From: Chloroflexota bacterium | GTDB taxonomy: Bacteria; Chloroflexota; Anaerolineae; Anaerolineales; Anaerolineaceae | DNA length: 36,055 bases | NCBI GenBank assembly: GCA_021372725.1 | Contig: JAJFTV010000009.1 | Span: 1-36,055, forward strand | Direction of reading: 5' to 3' | In this document: positions 1 through 8,410 of the stretch, in pieces | Layout: each line of letters begins with the position of its first letter | Numbering within the stretch: position 1 is the stretch's first letter | Position numbers and translations under genes: made by a program | Notes under the pieces: model-generated | Databases searched by the model: none | Seen by the model: the letters and a program-made list of their open reading frames with translations, nothing else | Told to the model about the DNA's origin: nothing

Positions 1-179
1 GAAAGCGATTCAACATACCGCCGCTGCCCTTCCGCAAAAATGGTATCAAACGCCAGTGATGATTTTCCCGAACCGGAAAGCCCGGTGATTACAACCAGTT
101 TGTCACGCGGGATCTCCACCGATATATTCTTCAGGTTATGCTGCCTGGCCCCCACCACATGGATACTGTTTCTTGCCAT
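1..179 (-). CDS. uvrA: Excinuclease ABC subunit A, N-terminal end only (UvrA)
   Basis: The gene starts with ATG at 179 and runs off the left edge, so only the first 59 residues are visible. The translation begins [20 protein letters not shown], followed by a Walker A P-loop GLSGSGKSS (about residues 35-43) and then [12 protein letters not shown], the diagnostic start of UvrA. UvrA is the dimeric ABC-type ATPase that scans DNA for lesions and loads UvrB in nucleotide excision repair. A weak AAGGTG lies a few bases upstream of the ATG. The leader carries a 12-bp hairpin at 238-267 and a likely TATAAT at 294-299 on the minus strand. No LexA-type box was recognised. Confidence 0.96.
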   Translation of the reverse strand, partial: MARNSIHVVGARQHNLKNISVEIPRDKLVVITGLSGSGKSSLAFDTIFAEGQRRYVESL

Positions 180-237
180 AAACACCTTTGTCTCATGAAA
201 GATAAATACGCAACCTGTAATTATATCAGGTGAAATT

Positions 238-267
238 GAGGATGAAAAACTCTCATTTTTCATCCTC
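238..267. repeat. Perfect 12-bp inverted repeat in the uvrA leader
   Basis: Arms 238-249 (GAGGATGAAAAA) and 256-267 (TTTTTCATCCTC) are exact reverse complements around a 6-nt loop. It sits between the likely uvrA promoter and its start codon, so it could be an operator or an mRNA hairpin. It lacks a terminator-like T-run directly after the stem on the minus strand. Confidence 0.55.
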
Positions 268-293
268 ACTGGATGATAAATACATCGTTACAT

Positions 294-322
294 ATTATAG
301 CACATATTTTCTATTATAAAAA
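294..322 (-). promoter_or_regulatory. Candidate uvrA promoter
   Basis: On the minus strand a perfect TATAAT (294-299) is preceded 17 nt upstream by TTTTTA (317-322), a poor -35. It would start a transcript near 287, giving uvrA a leader of about 108 nt that contains the 238-267 hairpin. Inferred from sequence only. Confidence 0.4.
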
Positions 323-335
323 GACATAGTATCGA

Positions 336-470
336 GGGTGTTGAAAAAGTGTCCAAAGTTTTGGGGCACAACACCCCACCCCTTTGTTGAGGTTTTTGAG
401 CCGAATTGCGGCTCAAAAACCTCAAAGAAAAGTATTTTTGCCCCCTTCCCGAGCTCGGGGGATGGGGGAT
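336..470. repeat. Cluster of three inverted repeats, possible small non-autonomous element
   Basis: Three structures lie side by side in the 380-bp gap between uvrA and the flavoprotein gene. First, GGGTGTTG (336-343) pairs with CAACACCC (369-376). Second, a perfect 17-bp stem is formed by 387-403 and 409-425 with loop AATTG. Third, CCCGAGCTCGGG (448-459) is a palindrome inside a longer C-run/G-run pairing (441-468). No reading frame was seen here. The density is more than a simple terminator needs; an intergenic palindromic element is possible. Confidence 0.5.
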
Positions 471-558
471 AGGTGAGAAATATATCTGTAGCAGGTGTTT
501 TTTGTCACTTTTACATTATGGAAAAGCCAAATATGAAAAATGAAATTTTTCAAAACCT

Positions 559-1770
559 TTAAAGCGTGACACCTCTACCGGCCAGAATTCCGGTCGCCTG
601 CGCCCAATGCAGATTGTATCCCCCACAAGGCCCAATCACATCCAGCATTTCGCCTGCGAAATAAATACCGGGCAGGCGTTTTGAATGCATGGTAACGGGA
701 TCGACCTCAGCCAGCGATATGCCTCCTGCCGATACCTGACATTGATCAAACCCTTTCAAATCCTTTATATCGATGCGTAAATGGCGGGCCAGAGACAGCA
801 AACCATCCAGCTTTTCATCACTTATTTGACTTATCTGTGTGCCTGCCGGAATGCCTGATTGTTCGAGCAGAAAAGTCACCATTTTGGGCGGCAAAACTGA
901 CCCGAACAGCGGGCCAATGCCAAGCTTTGCGTTGCGCTGGTCTTTCAAAAAAGACAAAAAGTCTTTGGTATATTTTCCCAGAAAATCAATTTGCAGGAAA
1001 AGCGCATCCTGCAAATATTCATTTACCCAATGGCTGACATCCATCACACCGGGCCCATTGATCCCCCAATGGGTGAAAATGATATTCCCTTCGGTTTCAG
1101 CGACCATTTCATTCTTTCGCCACAGTGATACCACCGCATCCAGCCGTACCCCCTGCAATTTATGGATGGATTTCATATCGGTCACCACAGGCGCCAGAGC
1201 TGGCTTGATGGGCCATACCTTGTGACCCAGACGCTCCATGACTGTGAAAAGTTCGCCGGTGGAACCCAATTCCGGATAGGCCTTTCCCCCGCAAGCGATG
1301 ATCAGCCTGGAACATTGAAGCTCTTCTCCCTGGGTAGTAATGACCCGGATTGAAACCGGTGTCCAAAGGATGTCCTGTACCGTTGTCCCCAGTTTCAGTT
1401 TGACACCGGCCTCGATAAGCCGCGCCTCAAACAGGGCCGCTACATTCACTGCCGAGTTGGAAACGGGATAAACCCACCCATCATCGGTATGCCAGGTGAA
1501 AATTCCCAATTCATGCAAATAATCCACCATAGCCGTGGAATCCATTTTCCCGATCACAGACCGGACAAATCCGGCGTCATGATGGGAAAAATATTTGTTA
1601 GGTGTGACATTCAGGTTGGTCAGATTTCCCCGCCCGGCTCCGGTGATGCGCAATTTACGGCCGGTGATGGAGTTTTTATCCAGAACAATCACCTCGTTCC
1701 CGCTGCGGGCGGCTTCCAATGCCGCCGCCATCCCGGCCGGCCCTGCGCCGATCACCACAATACGTTTCAT
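559..1770 (-). CDS. NAD(P)/FAD-dependent oxidoreductase, BaiN/HI0933 (YhiN) family
   Basis: A 403-residue flavoprotein. The N-terminus has a Rossmann dinucleotide site (VVIGAGPAGMAAALEA, residues 5-20), then the family signature GRKLRITGAGRGNLTN at about 37-52. A C-terminal FAD-contact block reads YFAGEMLDVIGPCGGYNLHW. Length matches the family (about 400). Members are soluble flavoproteins; BaiN from gut clostridia reduces bile-acid enones, but most homologues have no assigned substrate, so a specific reaction cannot be given. A weak AAGGTG lies about 8 nt before the ATG. The gene stands alone, divergent from the MFS gene at 1945. A clear terminator was not found after the stop. Confidence 0.9.
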   Translation of the reverse strand: MKRIVVIGAGPAGMAAALEAARSGNEVIVLDKNSITGRKLRITGAGRGNLTNLNVTPNKYFSHHDAGFVRSVIGKMDSTAMVDYLHELGIFTWHTDDGWVYPVSNSAVNVAALFEARLIEAGVKLKLGTTVQDILWTPVSIRVITTQGEELQCSRLIIACGGKAYPELGSTGELFTVMERLGHKVWPIKPALAPVVTDMKSIHKLQGVRLDAVVSLWRKNEMVAETEGNIIFTHWGINGPGVMDVSHWVNEYLQDALFLQIDFLGKYTKDFLSFLKDQRNAKLGIGPLFGSVLPPKMVTFLLEQSGIPAGTQISQISDEKLDGLLSLARHLRIDIKDLKGFDQCQVSAGGISLAEVDPVTMHSKRLPGIYFAGEMLDVIGPCGGYNLHWAQATGILAGRGVTL

Positions 1771-1865
1771 CTATCGATTCACCTTGAAGTTACGCATACT
1801 ATAGAAGTACCAACCATGCGATTATATTCCATAAATGAAATCACGATGAAACCACACACAATTCG

Positions 1866-1894
1866 TGTTGTACTACAAAATATTCCTGTATAAT
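1866..1894 (+). promoter_or_regulatory. Likely promoter of the UMF1-type MFS gene
   Basis: TATAAT at 1889-1894 with TGTTGT at 1866-1871, spacing 17 nt. The predicted start near 1901 would give a leader of about 44 nt containing GGAG at 1936-1939 before the ATG at 1945. Confidence 0.5.
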
Positions 1895-1944
1895 CATATT
1901 TGTTTACAATCAAACTTGCAGAAATATTAACCTATGGAGTGCCT

Positions 1945-3261
1945 ATGGAAGAGCATGAGTACCAAAAGGGCATAAAAGCCTGGGCCATGTATGATTGGGC
2001 GAACTCAGCCTTTGCCACTACAATTATGGCGGCTGTCCTGCCTGTCTATTATTCAACCGTTGCATCTGCCGACCTTTCTCCTGCGGATGCAACCGCCAAT
2101 TGGGCCTTCACCACCACCATAGCCCTGGTACTGGTCGCAATTTTGGGGCCTGTACTGGGAGCCATGGCAGATTTCACCGGCGCCAAAAAACGTTTCTTCA
2201 CATTTTTTGTACTGATGGGCGTCACCGGCACGGCGCTGCTGTACTTCGTTGGTACCGGCGATTGGCTGTTGGCTTCGTTTTTGTTTATCATCGGTGACAT
2301 CGGTTTTTCCGGTTCGATCGTTTTCTATGATTCATTTCTTCCGCATATCGCCCGCCCTGAAGATATTGACCAGGTCTCATCGCGTGGCTACGCCACAGGA
2401 TACCTTGGCGGCGGCATTCTTTTGGCCGTCAATATGGCTGCAATTATGCTTGTACCTGATTCGTTAACCCAGTTGATGACCCGGCTTGCTTTCGTCAGCG
2501 TTGCCATCTGGTGGCTGGTATTCACCATCCCATTATGGCGAACCGTTAAAGAGCCTGCCCGGCGTATTCATGCAAATGAAGTAAAAAAGAATGTATTCGC
2601 TGCCAGTTTTGGCCGCCTTTCAAAGACCTTCAGTGAGTTGCGCACATATCGCCAACTGCTCAAATTCATCGTTGCCTTCTGGTTGTATAACAATGGAATT
2701 GGAACCATCATCACCATGGCAACCATCTATGGGACTGAGTTGGGTTTTGGGATGGAAACCACACTGGGTACGTTGTTGATGGTGCAGTTCGTAGCGGTGC
2801 CCTTCGCATTTTTATTCGGCTGGCTTGCAAAAAAGATCGGAACCAAACCGGCAATCTTGCTCAGCCTGGCCATTTACACGTTGATCGCCATTGGTGGGTA
2901 TTTCCTGCAGGTTCCCTGGCATTTCTGGGTATTGGGTTTCGGCGTCGCAACCGTACAAGGTGGCAGCCAGGCTCTCAGCCGTTCCTTATGCGGCAGGATG
3001 ATCCCCAAAAGCAAATCCGCCGAATTCTTTGGCTTTTTTAGCGTCAGCGAAAAAATCGCCGGAACCGTTGGGCCGCTCGTTTTTGGGATCGTTTCAAAAA
3101 TTATGGGCGGGAGCCGCTTGAGCATCGTCTCGTTGATTATCTTTTTCATCGCCGGCGGTTTCCTGCTGACGAAAGTGGATGAGAAGGAAGGCATCCGTGT
3201 AGCCGACGAGGAAGAAGCCCGCCTGGTGAAAGCCACGACGGTCGAAAACCCGATCTATTAG
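1945..3261 (+). CDS. MFS transporter, UMF1/Atg22-like family
   Basis: A 438-residue polytopic inner-membrane protein. The family mark is the N-terminal block KAWAMYDWANSAFATTIMAA, typical of the UMF1 branch of the major facilitator superfamily (Pfam MFS_1/ATG22). About twelve hydrophobic segments follow, with a basic cytoplasmic loop near the middle. Yeast Atg22 exports amino acids from the vacuole; bacterial members are mostly unassigned, so the substrate is unknown. The ATG at 1945 is preferred over a TTG in frame at 1900 because GGAG lies 5 nt upstream and homology begins there. The stop is only 10 bp from the end of convergent ruvA. Confidence 0.9.
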   Translation: MEEHEYQKGIKAWAMYDWANSAFATTIMAAVLPVYYSTVASADLSPADATANWAFTTTIALVLVAILGPVLGAMADFTGAKKRFFTFFVLMGVTGTALLYFVGTGDWLLASFLFIIGDIGFSGSIVFYDSFLPHIARPEDIDQVSSRGYATGYLGGGILLAVNMAAIMLVPDSLTQLMTRLAFVSVAIWWLVFTIPLWRTVKEPARRIHANEVKKNVFAASFGRLSKTFSELRTYRQLLKFIVAFWLYNNGIGTIITMATIYGTELGFGMETTLGTLLMVQFVAVPFAFLFGWLAKKIGTKPAILLSLAIYTLIAIGGYFLQVPWHFWVLGFGVATVQGGSQALSRSLCGRMIPKSKSAEFFGFFSVSEKIAGTVGPLVFGIVSKIMGGSRLSIVSLIIFFIAGGFLLTKVDEKEGIRVADEEEARLVKATTVENPIY

Positions 3262-3271
3262 GGGATTCATC

Positions 3272-3847
3272 CTAGCGGGCAAAATAACTTAATGCAATCC
3301 GGAGGCGTTCTTCCAGATCCTCCGCTGTATCCTTCGGGATCCATTGCAGGGCAGACTGGGCTTCGATCACGCTGTATCCCAGGCCGGTCAGCGCATCGAT
3401 AATTTCAACGTCGATATTGGTATGTCCGATTTCACCCACGCCCACTGCCTGCCCCACTTTGCCTTGTAAATGGAGGAGGATCTTTTGTGCGCCTTTTTTC
3501 CCTACCCCCGGAATTCGTGCAAAAACATCCGCCTGCTCGTCCCAAACTGCCCGCCGGACCACATCCGGGGATAATGCGGATACTGCTGAAAGGGCTGTGC
3601 GCGGGCCGATCCCATTGACCCCCAGGAAAAGCAGGAAAAACTCTTTTTGCTCAGCATCCTCGAAACCGTATAAAGTCAGGGATTCTTCCCGGACAATCAA
3701 ACAGGTATGTAAAAAGATCGTCTGTCCTGCTGCTGTTTGTTTTGCCAGAAACTGTGGGACAAAAACCTGCAATCCTACACCACCCACCTGGACTACGAGA
3801 CTGTCGCCATCAACTGCCAGGACATCTCCTGAAATACTCGCGATCAT
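3272..3847 (-). CDS. ruvA: Holliday junction DNA helicase subunit RuvA
   Basis: A 191-residue protein with RuvA layout: an N-terminal OB fold (MIASISGDVLAVDGDSLVVQ), two helix-hairpin-helix motifs in the middle (LFLGVNGIGPRTALSAVSAL and FARIPGVGKKGAQKILLHL) and a C-terminal domain III (ALTGLGYSVIEAQSAL) that contacts RuvB. RuvA tetramers hold the four-way junction flat while RuvB drives branch migration and RuvC cuts. It is the last gene of the minus-strand set yebC-ruvC-trmH-like-ruvA. The partner helicase gene ruvB is not next to it and not in the window. Confidence 0.97.
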   Translation of the reverse strand: MIASISGDVLAVDGDSLVVQVGGVGLQVFVPQFLAKQTAAGQTIFLHTCLIVREESLTLYGFEDAEQKEFFLLFLGVNGIGPRTALSAVSALSPDVVRRAVWDEQADVFARIPGVGKKGAQKILLHLQGKVGQAVGVGEIGHTNIDVEIIDALTGLGYSVIEAQSALQWIPKDTAEDLEERLRIALSYFAR

Positions 3848-3857
3848 ATTGCCCTCT

Positions 3858-4661
3858 CTAATCCGTTTTCATTCGAGACTGATGAACAATTTCGTACAAA
3901 ACAATGCCGGTTGCTACGGCCAGGTTTAATGAGTCACTTTTTCCGAGCATGGGGATACTGACAACTTCATCGCAAATGCGAAGATGATCCGGCGCTAAAC
4001 CTGTTTTCTCGCTGCCCATCAAAAGCACCATGGGGATGGGATAGTAATAATCCCTGTAATATATCAAAGCCTTGTCGGAGGTACCTACAACTTCAATAGC
4101 GGTTTTTTCTTTCCAATGTGAGAACTCGTTCAGCCGTGCCTTGATGATCTTCAAATTGAAAACTGCCCCCATGCTGGCCCGTAATGCCGTGGGATCGTAT
4201 GGATCAGTGCTGTGATCCAGCAAAATCACCCCGCGGCAGCCGGCTGCATCACCGGTTCGCAGGATGGTACCCAGGTTACCTGGGTCCTGTACACTGTCCA
4301 GCGCAATCCAGAGATCTTTCTCTCCAGGTACCAGGGAAGATATAGGCGTAAAGCTTTGTCGGCCAACGGCGGCAATCCCCTGTGGCCCCTCTTTGAGTGA
4401 GAGTTTTGCAAATACCTCCGGGCTGAGATCAAGTACTTCCATTCCTTTTTCGCGGGCTTGACCCACCAGGTTTTGACCAAATTCGCTGGTCAATAGATCA
4501 GGAGCATTGAGCAGCGTGACCAGTTCGGCGTTTTGCTCGAGAGCTTCTCCGACAATCCGCAGACCCTCAATATAATACTCACCCTGCTGCTCACGAAACT
4601 TGCGTTCTGACAATTTACGTATATATTTGATGCGCGGATTGGCCAGGCTTGTAATCATCAT
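3858..4661 (-). CDS. TrmH/SpoU-family RNA 2'-O-ribose methyltransferase
   Basis: A 267-residue SPOUT methyltransferase. An N-terminal substrate-binding domain (NPRIKYIRKLSERKFREQQG, then YYIEGLRIVGEAL) precedes the knotted catalytic domain with its three motifs: motif 1 DSVQDPGNLGTILRTGDAAG, motif 2 LLMGSEKTGL and motif 3 IPMLGKSDSLNLAVATGIVL. These are the usual SAM and ribose-2'-O determinants of the RlmB/TsnR-like branch that acts on 23S rRNA; the exact nucleotide cannot be told from sequence. The ATG overlaps the stop of ruvC by 4 nt (4658-4661), so the two are translationally coupled. It sits between ruvC and ruvA, an unexpected place for an RNA-modification gene. Confidence 0.93.
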   Translation of the reverse strand: MMITSLANPRIKYIRKLSERKFREQQGEYYIEGLRIVGEALEQNAELVTLLNAPDLLTSEFGQNLVGQAREKGMEVLDLSPEVFAKLSLKEGPQGIAAVGRQSFTPISSLVPGEKDLWIALDSVQDPGNLGTILRTGDAAGCRGVILLDHSTDPYDPTALRASMGAVFNLKIIKARLNEFSHWKEKTAIEVVGTSDKALIYYRDYYYPIPMVLLMGSEKTGLAPDHLRICDEVVSIPMLGKSDSLNLAVATGIVLYEIVHQSRMKTD

Positions 4662-5191
4662 GTCTCGTCCTCATTGGCCAGATTTTCAAAACGCCGGCTG
4701 TGTAAATGACAAATCGCAACGGCCAGGGCATCGGCGGCATCATCCGGGCGCGGGATGTCATCCAGCGCCAGCAAAACTTTGACCATTTGTTGTATCTGGT
4801 TTTTATCCGCACTACCATAACCGGAAACAGCTTGTTTTACCTCATTCGGTGTGTAGCTCATGATGGGCACACCGCACTCGGCCAAAGCCAGCAGAACCAC
4901 TCCACGCGCGTGCCCCACCGATAAAGCTGTTTTAACATTCTTCTGGAAAAAAAGCTTCTCCACCGCTCCCGATGCAGGCCGGTGGAGTTGAACAAGCCGT
5001 TTTAGTTCGGCATGGATTATCAGTAATCTGTTTTCAAGAGGAATTCCGTTTGGCGTACTAATTACGCCATAGTCAAGTGTTTTGAGTTCCCCAAGCGGCC
5101 CTTCAACAATGAAACCGTATCCGGTGAGGGCTGTGCCAGGGTCAACTCCCAGAATAACTGTGGGTTCCTTATTCTGCCTCAAGTAATGCAA
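4658..5191 (-). CDS. ruvC: Crossover junction endodeoxyribonuclease RuvC
   Basis: An RNase H-fold resolvase of up to 177 residues. The first catalytic aspartate is in ILGVDPGTALTGYG, the glutamate in GAVEKLFFQKN, and the last acidic pair in DDAADALAVAICH near the C-terminus. RuvC dimers cut Holliday junctions after RuvAB migration. The start is uncertain: no ATG is suitably placed, and TTG at 5191 (used here) and TTG at 5182 both lie inside the end of yebC, with GAGG 3 or 12 nt upstream. Either way the gene overlaps yebC and is probably coupled to it. It overlaps the following methyltransferase gene by 4 nt. Confidence 0.94.
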   Translation of the reverse strand: MHYLRQNKEPTVILGVDPGTALTGYGFIVEGPLGELKTLDYGVISTPNGIPLENRLLIIHAELKRLVQLHRPASGAVEKLFFQKNVKTALSVGHARGVVLLALAECGVPIMSYTPNEVKQAVSGYGSADKNQIQQMVKVLLALDDIPRPDDAADALAVAICHLHSRRFENLANEDET

Positions 5192-5924
5192 TCGCCTCGT
5201 CAGAGATCTTCAGATTGCTAAAGACATTCTGCACATCATCGAGTTCTTCCAGGGCCTCGATGGCGCGCATGGCTTTAACAGTTGCTTCACCAGGCAGTTC
5301 CATTTCCTGGTTGGGGATCATGCGCAATCCGGCTTCTTCTGCCTGAATATTGGCAGCCCGTAAACGATCACTCAGCAGCTTGAAGGATTCAACCGGAGCG
5401 ATGATTTCAAAGTAACCATCTTCTTCGGTGACATCATCCGCACCGCCTTCAACAGCCAGCTCAAGTATATTATCAAAGTTGTGACCTTTGGAAGGAATTG
5501 AAAAATAGGCCACGCGCCTGAACTGCCAGGCAACAGAACCCGCCTCGCCCATGGTACCGCCCGAGCGGGTAAGCAAATGCCGAACTTCAGCCACGGTGCG
5601 GTTGCGATTCTCGGTCAGACACTGGATCAGAATGGCTACGCCATTCGGGCCATACCCTTCATACATGACCTCTTCAATTACCAGCCCTTCCTTGCTCTCG
5701 CCGGTTCCGCGTTTGATGGCCCGATCGATACTGTCTTTGGGCATATTTTGGGCGCGGGCACGGTCGACGGCCAGGCGTAAACGAACATTTGTATCCAGAT
5801 CGCCACCGCTTTCGCGGGCTACCAATGCAATTTCACGAGCCAGCCTGGTGAATACCTGACCCCTCTTGGCGTCTTCAGCGCCTTTTTTCCGTTTAATAGT
5901 GGACCACTTATTATGTCCAGACAT
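5169..5924 (-). CDS. YebC/PmpR-family protein (translation factor or transcriptional regulator)
   Basis: A 251-residue protein with the unmistakable YebC start MSGHNKWSTIKRKKGAEDAK and the conserved NVRLRLAVDRARAQNMPKDS and GYGPNGVAILIQCLTENRNRT blocks. Length fits the family (about 240-250). Members bind DNA in some species and have also been reported to help ribosomes through proline stretches; which applies here cannot be seen. The ATG has AGGAG at good spacing. Its linkage to ruvC is the common arrangement in bacteria, and it is the first gene of the cluster. Confidence 0.95.
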   Translation of the reverse strand: MSGHNKWSTIKRKKGAEDAKRGQVFTRLAREIALVARESGGDLDTNVRLRLAVDRARAQNMPKDSIDRAIKRGTGESKEGLVIEEVMYEGYGPNGVAILIQCLTENRNRTVAEVRHLLTRSGGTMGEAGSVAWQFRRVAYFSIPSKGHNFDNILELAVEGGADDVTEEDGYFEIIAPVESFKLLSDRLRAANIQAEEAGLRMIPNQEMELPGEATVKAMRAIEALEELDDVQNVFSNLKISDEAIALLEAE

Positions 5925-6034
5925 ACATAACTCCTGGAATGGAAGGTTTCTTAATTTTGAGCGGTATTAATTATACCACGCAGACCCTACGAGAAATTTG
6001 TCATAGAACGTTCTCCAGGTCTCACCTTCAGGGA

Positions 6035-6796
6035 TTATCTTGATCCAACCGGGTTGCGCAGTTCACCGATACCCTCAATTTCGATAGAGATTGTGTCACC
6101 CGGGTAAATGGGGCCCACCCCGGCGGGTGTGCCTGTCAAAATAACATCACTGGGGAAAAGGGTCATCACACTGGAGATAAAAGCAATCAGTTGTGGTACA
6201 GTGAACAACATTTCGCGCGTCGATACCATTTGACGCATCTCATTATTGACATGACAGGTAATCATGGCATCTGCGGGATCAAAGTCCGTTTCAATCCATG
6301 GTCCCAGCGGGCAAAATGAATCAAAGCCTTTCGCCCGGGTCCATTGCCCATCCTTGCGTTGAATATCACGCGCCGTCACATCATTGGCGATGGTATAGCC
6401 CAGAACATATTGGTAAGCATCACCCGCTTCAATCCAGCGTGCCTTTTTACCAATTACGACCGCCAACTCTGCCTCCTGCTCCACCTGAGCGGATTGAGGG
6501 GGAATCATAATCAAATCGCCCGGCCCAATCAGGGTTGACGGAGATTTGAGGAACAACAAGGGAATTTCAGGGATTGGATTGTTCATCTCTTTCACATGGT
6601 CTGCATAATTCCTGCCGACCCCTACAATTTTCCCCGGCAAAATTGGTGGAAGAAGCCGGACGCTGTCCAACGACCTTTCGATTTCCATTCGCCGGAATTC
6701 TTCATACGGCTTGCCCTCCAGCAATCCGATTTGATCTTTAAACACCCATCCATCGCGGGGTAATTCATTCCCATATTGATAACGGGCAAAACGCAT
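6035..6796 (-). CDS. Fumarylacetoacetate hydrolase (FAH) family protein
   Basis: About 253 residues. The FAH core is seen as LPGKIVGVGRNYADHVKEM, then the metal ligands in EQEAELAVVIGKKARW and in TIANDVTARDIQ, with LTGTPAGVGPIYPGD near the C-terminus. The family includes Mg-dependent acylpyruvases, oxaloacetate decarboxylases and 2-oxohept-3-ene-dioate hydratases, all acting on beta-dicarbonyl-type acids; a precise substrate cannot be chosen. The ATG at 6796 is chosen because GGAGG (complement of 6803-6807) lies 6 nt upstream; a TTG at 6802 touches the SD and is unlikely. The gene is monocistronic. Confidence 0.92.
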   Translation of the reverse strand: MRFARYQYGNELPRDGWVFKDQIGLLEGKPYEEFRRMEIERSLDSVRLLPPILPGKIVGVGRNYADHVKEMNNPIPEIPLLFLKSPSTLIGPGDLIMIPPQSAQVEQEAELAVVIGKKARWIEAGDAYQYVLGYTIANDVTARDIQRKDGQWTRAKGFDSFCPLGPWIETDFDPADAMITCHVNNEMRQMVSTREMLFTVPQLIAFISSVMTLFPSDVILTGTPAGVGPIYPGDTISIEIEGIGELRNPVGSR

Positions 6797-6968
6797 TTTC
6801 AACCTCCGGAAACAGTTCTATGGATGCAAGTTTAACACAAGTTGATGGGAACACAGGGCGTGTTCATAAATACATTTGTGAGCACTCACTGTGTTAACAA
6901 GAGATGTGATAAACTAAAATTATTCATTCTGAAATGTCTCCATAGTTACAACCAGCAGTGGGATTCGA

Positions 6969-7742
6969 ATGGGCACACCCTTTTATCGTTCCAGAAAATT
7001 CATTAACCGGACGGCCTCAACCGTGGGTATCCTGGCAATCATTATATTTGTGGCGGCTAATATGTTGAGCATTCATGCTTACAATATCCATCCCACCGCC
7101 ACACAAACCCCCACCCCGACAGCAACCGTAACCAAAACACCGCGCCCTACCGCAACACCTACTATTACGGCGACCTCAACATCAAGCCCCTCTCCAACCG
7201 TCACCCCAACCTACCTGCCTGAGTTCACCCAAATGCCTGAAATCATCCGTGAAATGAATGAAAAAGGATACCTGTGTTCAGTCGTTCAATCACTGGAACG
7301 CAACTTTGGATTGACGTGCTCAAAGGAAATTGAACAAACCGTATTCAGATACAGGCTAGTGATGACGGACGGTGCCCTGGTCTATCAGCAAATTTTACTT
7401 GAGCCGTTTTCCACTCCGTTCCCGGACGGCGTCATGGCAGAATTAATTTGGTTGACGCAAATCCCAATCCAACACGCCTGGTTAATGGTTGTCAGTCAGC
7501 CTACCCTGGTATCGGAACCAGCTTTAGAGGCACAGGGTACCCCGTCGACAATCACGCCGCAGGTAACGCCAACCGTAGCAACTTTATTGTTGGATCAAAT
7601 TGCTGCCTGGTTAACAGATAGCCAGATATTCCTTACCCCCGATGAACTCATCCAGGAAACTTTTGACGATCTGAGCTTTACCATGGGAATTTCAGAAGAT
7701 AATTTGTTTGTCGAATGCAGACCCTTATCAGTACAAGAATAA
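6969..7742 (+). CDS. Membrane-anchored protein with Thr/Pro-rich extracytoplasmic linker, function unknown
   Basis: A 257-residue protein not recognised as any family. A single hydrophobic segment (about residues 18-36, VGILAIIIFVAANMLSIHA) follows a basic start, so it should be an N-terminally anchored extracytoplasmic protein. Residues 40-80 are a low-complexity Thr/Pro/Ser stretch (repeats of TPT/TAT), the kind of linker common in Chloroflexota surface proteins. The rest is a soluble domain of about 170 residues with two cysteines near 98 and 112 (YLCSVVQ and LTCSKE) that could form a disulfide. A second TP-rich spot occurs near residues 191-203. No clear Shine-Dalgarno precedes the ATG. 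Confidence 0.75.
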   Translation: MGTPFYRSRKFINRTASTVGILAIIIFVAANMLSIHAYNIHPTATQTPTPTATVTKTPRPTATPTITATSTSSPSPTVTPTYLPEFTQMPEIIREMNEKGYLCSVVQSLERNFGLTCSKEIEQTVFRYRLVMTDGALVYQQILLEPFSTPFPDGVMAELIWLTQIPIQHAWLMVVSQPTLVSEPALEAQGTPSTITPQVTPTVATLLLDQIAAWLTDSQIFLTPDELIQETFDDLSFTMGISEDNLFVECRPLSVQE

Positions 7743-7815
7743 TCTGTTCAGAAAAAATCCTGTTCTCCAAGTGCCATCCCAGCCCGAATTCATTTCGGAA
7801 ATCTTTCTGTATTTA

Positions 7816-7844
7816 TTGGAAAATCAGGCTTTTTGCGCTATAAT
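7816..7844 (+). promoter_or_regulatory. Promoter of tRNA-Val
   Basis: TTGGAA (7816-7821), 17-nt spacer, TATAAT (7839-7844). The predicted start is about 12 nt before the tRNA. A near-consensus sigma-70-type promoter. Confidence 0.75.
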
Positions 7845-7863
7845 TGCACACAACAGCAAGTTT

Positions 7864-7937
7864 GGGCGGGTAGCTCAGTTGGTCAGAGCACATCTTTTAC
7901 ACAGATGAGGTCGCAGGTTCGAGCCCTGTCCCGCCCA
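7864..7937 (+). tRNA. tRNA-Val (anticodon TAC)
   Basis: A complete cloverleaf of 74 nt. Acceptor GGGCGGG (7864-7870) pairs with CCCGCCC (7930-7936), discriminator A at 7937. The anticodon stem CATCT/AGATG (7891-7895/7903-7907) encloses loop TTTACAC, giving TAC at 7898-7900. The T arm contains GTTCGAG. CCA is not encoded. Confidence 0.97.
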
Positions 7938-7943
7938 CTTCAT

Positions 7944-7974
7944 ATAGTCCTGAAGAGGGACTATTTTGTTTTCT
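7944..7974 (+). terminator. Rho-independent terminator after tRNA-Val
   Basis: ATAGTCC (7944-7950) pairs with GGACTAT (7958-7964), followed by TTTGTTTTCTTT. It begins 7 nt after the tRNA. Confidence 0.8.
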
Positions 7975-8410
7975 TTAGCTGAATACAGGGGACAGCTTTT
8001 CTACATTTTTACATTTTAAGGCATTTTCGTGTGTATCAGAAAACCATGGGAAATGTGAGTGGAAAACACAATCAGAAATATCATGCATGGGAGAAAAATG
8101 GATGATCTACCTCAATAGACGCCTGCTACCCGGGAAACAGCCCTGGCCGAGATTACATCCTGGAGGGGGCAAAATTATATTTGAAAAGTAGGGAAAAGAA
8201 TGCAATCAGATACAGTCATCCGGTTGATTAAGAAAGAAACCGCCAGCGCCAGTTGCGCTGCAAACAGGTTCACTCACTCTTCCATGGCTGATTCTATTGT
8301 CTGTGAGAATAACCTGGAAATTTGTATAACTGTTACGGGCAAATCAGTATAAAAATCGGTGACAGAACATAATCCACCGGTTGTTGATTTATGAATATTG
8401 GGTGTGGCGG
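7975..8410. other. Gene-free AT-rich spacer between tRNA-Val and the TetR gene
   Basis: About 435 bp without a convincing gene on either strand. The longest candidate is a 50-codon frame at 8200-8352 on the plus strand, which has a passable GGGAAAAGA before its ATG but no recognisable product. No strong hairpin or promoter pair stands out. Its base composition matches the TetR gene rather than the catabolic operon. Confidence 0.5.

Noticed and set aside
7708..7908. 66-codon plus-strand frame over the tRNA-Val promoter and tRNA
   Set aside because: It runs through the promoter and the tRNA itself and shows no protein similarity; the RVAQLVRAH end is the usual artefact of translated tRNA.
8200..8352. 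50-codon plus-strand frame in the spacer before tetR
   Set aside because: A weak SD is present but there is no similarity, no neighbour logic, and the length is expected by chance in this spacer.
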